This document shows, piece after piece, positions 52,506-56,517 of a DNA stretch of 56,517 nucleotides. Position numbers and translations under genes: made by a program. Below the pieces are notes generated by a model that searched no databases, had not been told where the DNA came from, and saw nothing but the letters and a program-made list of their open reading frames with translations. This stretch comes from Spongospora subterranea f. sp. subterranea (Eukaryota; Endomyxa: Phytomyxea; Phytomyxea; Plasmodiophorida). How positions within the stretch are numbered: the stretch's first letter is position 1; each line of letters opens with the position of its first letter. The stretch spans positions 1-56,517 of the forward strand of contig JAUGWO010000047.1 of NCBI GenBank assembly GCA_049724395.1, in the 5' to 3' direction.

Positions 52506-53460
52506 GACACGATTGATGTTGCAAAAATCCAGCGCCAACAGGCAATTGCCTGGCAGCACATTTGAATTCAATGTCAAATATTCGAATGCTGGATAGTGTA
52601 AACCTTGGGTCTTGGTGTTGACAATTGCCAACTCCTGCGACGACGACATGGTGTCCTGCAAGGATTAATGATCTCAGAAATTGGCCATTCTTTGGAGCGA
52701 TATTCCGCCATCCATACCGATAAAGTCGAGGAGGTGATTATTGTGGCGGCATTGGCCTGACCGGAGCGAAGCGGTTCACCCCAATCATGACAAGATTTCT
52801 GGTGTCACAGATCGAGTCGGTCTGATCGCCACCAGCAGCAATCCCAACAAGTTGAGGACCCGCATTGGAGGAATGGGATGGCGCAACAGTAACGCGGTTC
52901 GCCAAGAACAAGGATGAGTTCAGAGTCAAGGATGAGACGAACGGTTCTGTAGGTCAATAGGTGTCATACACACACCGGTTCAGATACCCGATTATCATCT
53001 CCCACCTATTCAGCATTCCTACTGTGATTTAGATCTGTAATTGATAGGTGCGTTGTTCTCATACATGCTGCATAACCTTTTGCCTAGCCAATGTCGTAGG
53101 AAAGAGGCACATTCAACCTGCCATGTTTGGTTCAATCTGTGGGAGCAAATAATGGCGGGTAGTTATCTCATTGTTTCGTTTTAAGAACGCCCTTCAATCT
53201 TCATATCCCGGCATCGTAATAGATTTTTTTTTGTGATTGCCTTCAGCACATTTGTGTGTTAGTTCTGAGTACCCATATCTAGTCTAGGGCCAAATGACGA
53301 TTGGGCCCAAACTCATATGTTTGTGATAAGGACCTTCGCTATACGTTTAATCAGCAGTCTGTTTTAGAACAATAGTTCACTGGTTAACAAACACTATTGA
53401 CTCTACCACACTACCTAATGCTGTGACCAGTGTAGTGTGAGGTTGGGAACACCCGACTCG
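52506..53460. other. Mostly unassigned; minus frame 52661-52449
   Basis: The minus frame from ATG 52661 (NTKTQGLHYPAFEYLTLN, then QFGECSSMNVVVQ) resembles the repeat-unit reading and may be the first exon of that locus. Nothing else is supported. TAGTGTGAGGTTG occurs just before the duplicated block at 53461 and again near 54458. Confidence 0.25.
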
Positions 53461-54022
53461 CCCAATACAGATATCATAGTATGGAAAAGGTGGTCATGAT
53501 TTCTGTAGAGCAATAAGCCCAAGATAAGATCGAACATGTAAAAGGGCTCAAGGCGTCGGTTCTATCCGGTAGATGTATCAGTAATGATCCAGCAATGTCT
53601 GCGAGGACTTGACCAGCCGATTTCTTACTTTGTTGAAAGACTCTTTGGAAGTAAATATTACAGTGAGGGAAGTGATTGATCGTCATATTCGGCAAAATCA
53701 GAGTTCAAAACGATCACATGAATTCAGGATCAGGCGATTGGTTGGAGATGTGAGTCTGGACACCAATATTATCACATTTAGCAGATGAACCTGATTGCCG
53801 CACAACCATTTTTATGTTTGAACGAATCTCACGCGCTCTGGGAGAATCAACTATGTTCCAAACGTGACCGCACAATAATCGTTTAACTTTCACGAACACG
53901 CAAACAGAAATGAATCGAATGACCATTAGAGAGAGACTTTAAGAGCAGAAATTGTTGATTAACGTTCAAAGATGGACAAACAGAAGTCTGAAGGTGACAA
54001 TAATGTCCACTATAAAGGGGGA
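53461..54022 (+). repeat. Segment A, copy 2
   Basis: Second copy of 49050-49614 (see that entry). Its left border cuts through the coding fragment seen intact at 48940-49140. Confidence 0.85.
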
Positions 54023-54359
54023 ATACGCTCGTCAGTTGGTAATGGAATTGTGTCCTTTTACAAATTAAATGATAGTGTATCAAACCGAACAATAATAGGG
54101 TTGGAAAAATCATCAAAGGTGAGCCAATATCTTATAAGGTAATGATCTTCAGTTGATTTCACTCCCAAACACGGTCAATCAGCAACATTGGCATATGCTG
54201 AACATCCCACTGACAAGATAGAGAATCACTATTGACAATAGTTCCTATTACACTCTTTTTGATTTACACCAATATCTTGTGTGACAACGGCGCAAGATCA
54301 CAGCAGATCTCTTTGCTGGTTTTGGTGTTTGAGTTCGGCATTTTGTGTCAGGTTTGTAG
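54023..54359 (-). repeat. Segment B, copy 2, inverted
   Basis: ATACGCTC at 54023-54030 is kept, but the following block is the reverse complement of 49623-49911, from CAGTTGGTAATGGAATTGTG to AGGTTTGTAG. The right boundary word is decayed (GAACCTAT near 54359 against GAGCGTAT). Some extra bases are present relative to copy 1. Confidence 0.8.
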
Positions 54360-54371
54360 AACCTATATCAA

Positions 54372-54410
54372 CTAGTGCCAAGACGAATCTTGGTGTCAAA
54401 GCTCATTTTC
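54372..54410 (+). repeat. Segment C, copy 2
   Basis: CTAGTGCCAAGACGAATCTT and GTGTCAAAGCTCATTT match 49925-49962 in direct orientation, so only segment B is inverted. Confidence 0.8.
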
Positions 54411-54964
54411 CAGACATAATCACCTTCGGTGAATGTTGTGCAGTCTGACCGACATTGTGATAGTGTGAGGTTGATCCCATGATCCGACTCACTAAAACCC
54501 CTAATCATTGGACCTGTTCGGAACGCCACAATGCCTTGAACCCAAATCGCATCATTACAAATCAGCTGTCTATTGTTCCCTGAGGTTCGTTCCTCCCATG
54601 CTCAATCTGCGCTCTACTTCTGTATCAGCTGGCCAACCTTAGGGGTTCCCAAAATCCCAGCCCACACGGTTTTTGAACTCAGATCTTACACTGACCTGGT
54701 CCTACCTGCCACCAACCGGGACAGACAGAAACCAAGCTCAACAGCAGATCTCTCATGAATTGTGGTTCTCGTGCAAACTGATCAGGAGTTCGCACGCTGT
54801 TTCAATTGAAAACAACTGCAAATTACTTCGGCAGAAAAAGGGAAAACTTGTTAAAATGGCAAACAAAAATATAAAGTTGAACTGGCCCAATCATATTCAA
54901 TACTTCGGCGAACCAATTTCGATAACTACAAGTACACAGCAAAATCAGCACCGGCGCCATTTTC
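54411..54964. mobile_element. Possible ~555-bp insertion with 7-bp flanking repeat
   Basis: Copy 1 runs directly from segment C to segment D (CTCATTTGCAGGCC). Copy 2 has about 555 bp extra, flanked by CATTTTC at 54404-54410 and 54958-54964. This looks like a target duplication. No inverted ends, poly-A tail or coding gene is seen, so the type is unknown; a deletion in copy 1 is the alternative. Confidence 0.5.
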
Positions 54965-55297
54965 GACCAGGCCAACGCAGCACCAACAACCATGACGCCA
55001 TATAGGCGAAAGGTCCCCTCAAAGCCTTCCCGATAACGCGCCGAAATTCTTCCAGATAACCAAATTTAAACTTGGATCTATACAACATTGACCGCTTGAA
55101 TTAGACACAAATGGAATTCGCCTTTGAAAACAGAAGTCAACAAACGCAACAGAAAGCGTTAAACGCTCTGACAGCGTCAAAATGATTTAGTGTTTGGTCA
55201 AAAATTGGGAGTTGGGTTTTTTATGATTATGAAAACGATGGTGTTGATTGTTTTTGGTGAGTCCCGGTCCTCGACGTGGTCGACCTTGTTTGGTGAG

Positions 55298-56409
55298 TTA
55301 TTGGCGGTTCAACCATTGTCTACCCTTGGGATGACCGAAATCATGTTGACAGATATCAGATTCCTTTCTGTCTGTTCCAGGACAGTAATCGCGACTGAAC
55401 TTGCGGTAGGATACTGATTCTCCCCATTTTCGAACAAATTCCTCAACACTCCCAGCACAATGACGATGCAAACAATTGTAAACAGGACGGCATTTGCAGA
55501 TGAAATTGCTTAAACCAGGATGAGGCGATTTCATTGATGCTGTCTTCGCAATTACGAACTGCTCATACTTGTCGAAAATTTCGGGAAGCGCTGAGAGGAG
55601 GTCTCGGGTTGATTTATGGGGAAGATTGAATCTTGCTGGAATATCAAATGGTGGCTCGGTCGCTCCGCATTGAAGGGACTCCAAGCCTTGACATTTCTTG
55701 GTGCCGAATTTCGCATGCGGAAATCGATGGCCCCATCTCCTAATCCACTCTTTTACATTTTGGCCACAGTGATGAACAAAGCACCCCCAAATGGGTTTCG
55801 GAGACTCGACATAAAATGATCGGAGAACCTGTCGAGCCATTGTGCCACTTGACCGGTATTTGTCGTTGAATTTCCAGCATGCATAGAGTTTTTCTTCTGC
55901 AGTTTTTAACTTTGAAACAGCAAGAGCAACAGCTTTGAGATCCAATAAACCGGAGTCTGTGTCTCTGAAAGCACAAATGTTAATCAGTGTTTCTAAAAAA
56001 TGGCAAATGAAAACCTGTTTTCAGGGTTTCTGACGATTTTCGTCATCAGGAAACCGCAGGAGTGATGATTTGATTTTAGACCCGGGCAGCATTTGAATCC
56101 AAACCTACTGTGCTTGAAACGCTTTCCCCAACGTCCCTGGAACAGGTCGATGTCTTTGCGGCAACATGTCACAAGACATTTAAGGACGGGAACACAGATG
56201 TACTTGAGACAATCAATCATTTTACGCCTAATACTGCACCCCGATTTTCTGCAAGAGACCAGTTTCAAAACGAAATTCGAAATTACGATGAGTTTTTGCA
56301 AGGTGCTGGTTGCCTTGACAATTTGCCTAGGGTCAGGAACATCGACGTTGCATTGTCCGACCTCAACCTTATACCGCCCCGACTTTTCGGGCACCAGTAG
56401 TTCTATCAT
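55298..56409 (-). CDS. Cysteine-rich triple-repeat protein, copy 2, spliced
   Basis: Exon 1 is 56409-56015 and exon 2 is 55964-55298, joined in phase to 353 aa. All Cys, Trp-Gly and other motif residues of copy 1 are kept (FQGRWGKRFKHSRFG, IRRWGHRFPHAKFG, VRKWGESVSYRKFS). The copy 1 stop codon is changed, so this protein ends six codons later (HPKGRQWLNRQ). Differences from copy 1 are mostly conservative or outside the motifs, which suggests selection. Function is unknown. Confidence 0.75.
55965..56014 (-). other. 50-nt intron in cysteine-rich gene copy 2
   Basis: Same ends as in copy 1 (GTTTTCATTT to GTGCTTTCAG) with ACTGATTAAC in the branch position; same length, despite substitutions between. 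Confidence 0.8.
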
Positions 56410-56517
56410 TTGTTCCGATATGGCGACACTTCTGTCAAACTCGATTTGTTCAGGATTTGTCTCCTTTCCCTGAGCAGACGATACCGTTTGTGATCATCAT
56501 TTTGAGAAAAAGCGGGA

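Larger units (their letters stand above)
54968..56505 (-). repeat. Segment D, copy 2
   Basis: Second copy of 49963-51500 at a constant offset of 5005 bp. Confidence 0.85.

Overview
This window is eukaryotic nuclear DNA from a compact but heavily transposon-laden genome. Short GT-AG introns (50 to about 61 nt where I can place them), ankyrin repeats built from small exons, transposases of types common in oomycetes and zoosporic fungi, and no operon-like gene packing suggest a zoosporic fungus (chytrid-like) or a comparable microbial eukaryote. No marker gene settles the lineage. I see no rRNA, tRNA or CRISPR.

Layout. 1-570: minus-strand open frame running off the left edge. 801-3437: a composite DNA element whose plus strand encodes an OTU-type cysteine protease followed by a pogo-like DDE transposase. 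4047-4501: PIF/Harbinger-like transposase remnant, then a 127-bp tandem duplication. 5603-7392: a plant-type mariner (DD39D) with terminal inverted repeats and TA target sites, abutting Ty3/gypsy fossil 1 (7395-10440, minus). 10607-11417: a single-pass membrane protein gene (minus, one frame change). 12205-14440: Ty1/copia fossil (minus). 14560-21310: Ty3/gypsy fossil 2 (minus), split by a 3682-bp DNA transposon (15116-18797) with CCCTGATG ends, an ATAG target duplication, four copies of a near-perfect 21-bp palindrome, and genes for a DDE transposase, a SAP domain, a YqaJ-like nuclease and a C-terminal zinc finger. This is the most striking object in the window.

21700-33000: four tandem copies of a predicted seven-transmembrane protein gene (21908, 28025, 30127, 31778), each with the same roughly 210-bp leader and interspersed with copia relics; copy 2 has a one-base deletion. 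33000-39700: copia and gypsy relics, including an 86-bp tandem repeat. 40776-40985: a 25-bp minisatellite carrying TGACGTAA in every unit.

41500-47000 is the most host-like part: a spliced gene resembling mitochondrial Coa1/Tim21-type assembly factors, small hypothetical genes and an ankyrin-repeat gene. 49050-56517 holds two copies of a segment offset by 5005 bp. Each carries a spliced minus-strand gene for a cysteine-rich protein made of three copies of an unrecognised motif. Between the copies a roughly 300-bp block is inverted, and one copy has gained a roughly 555-bp insert flanked by a 7-bp repeat. All family calls come from reading motifs by eye; no search was run.
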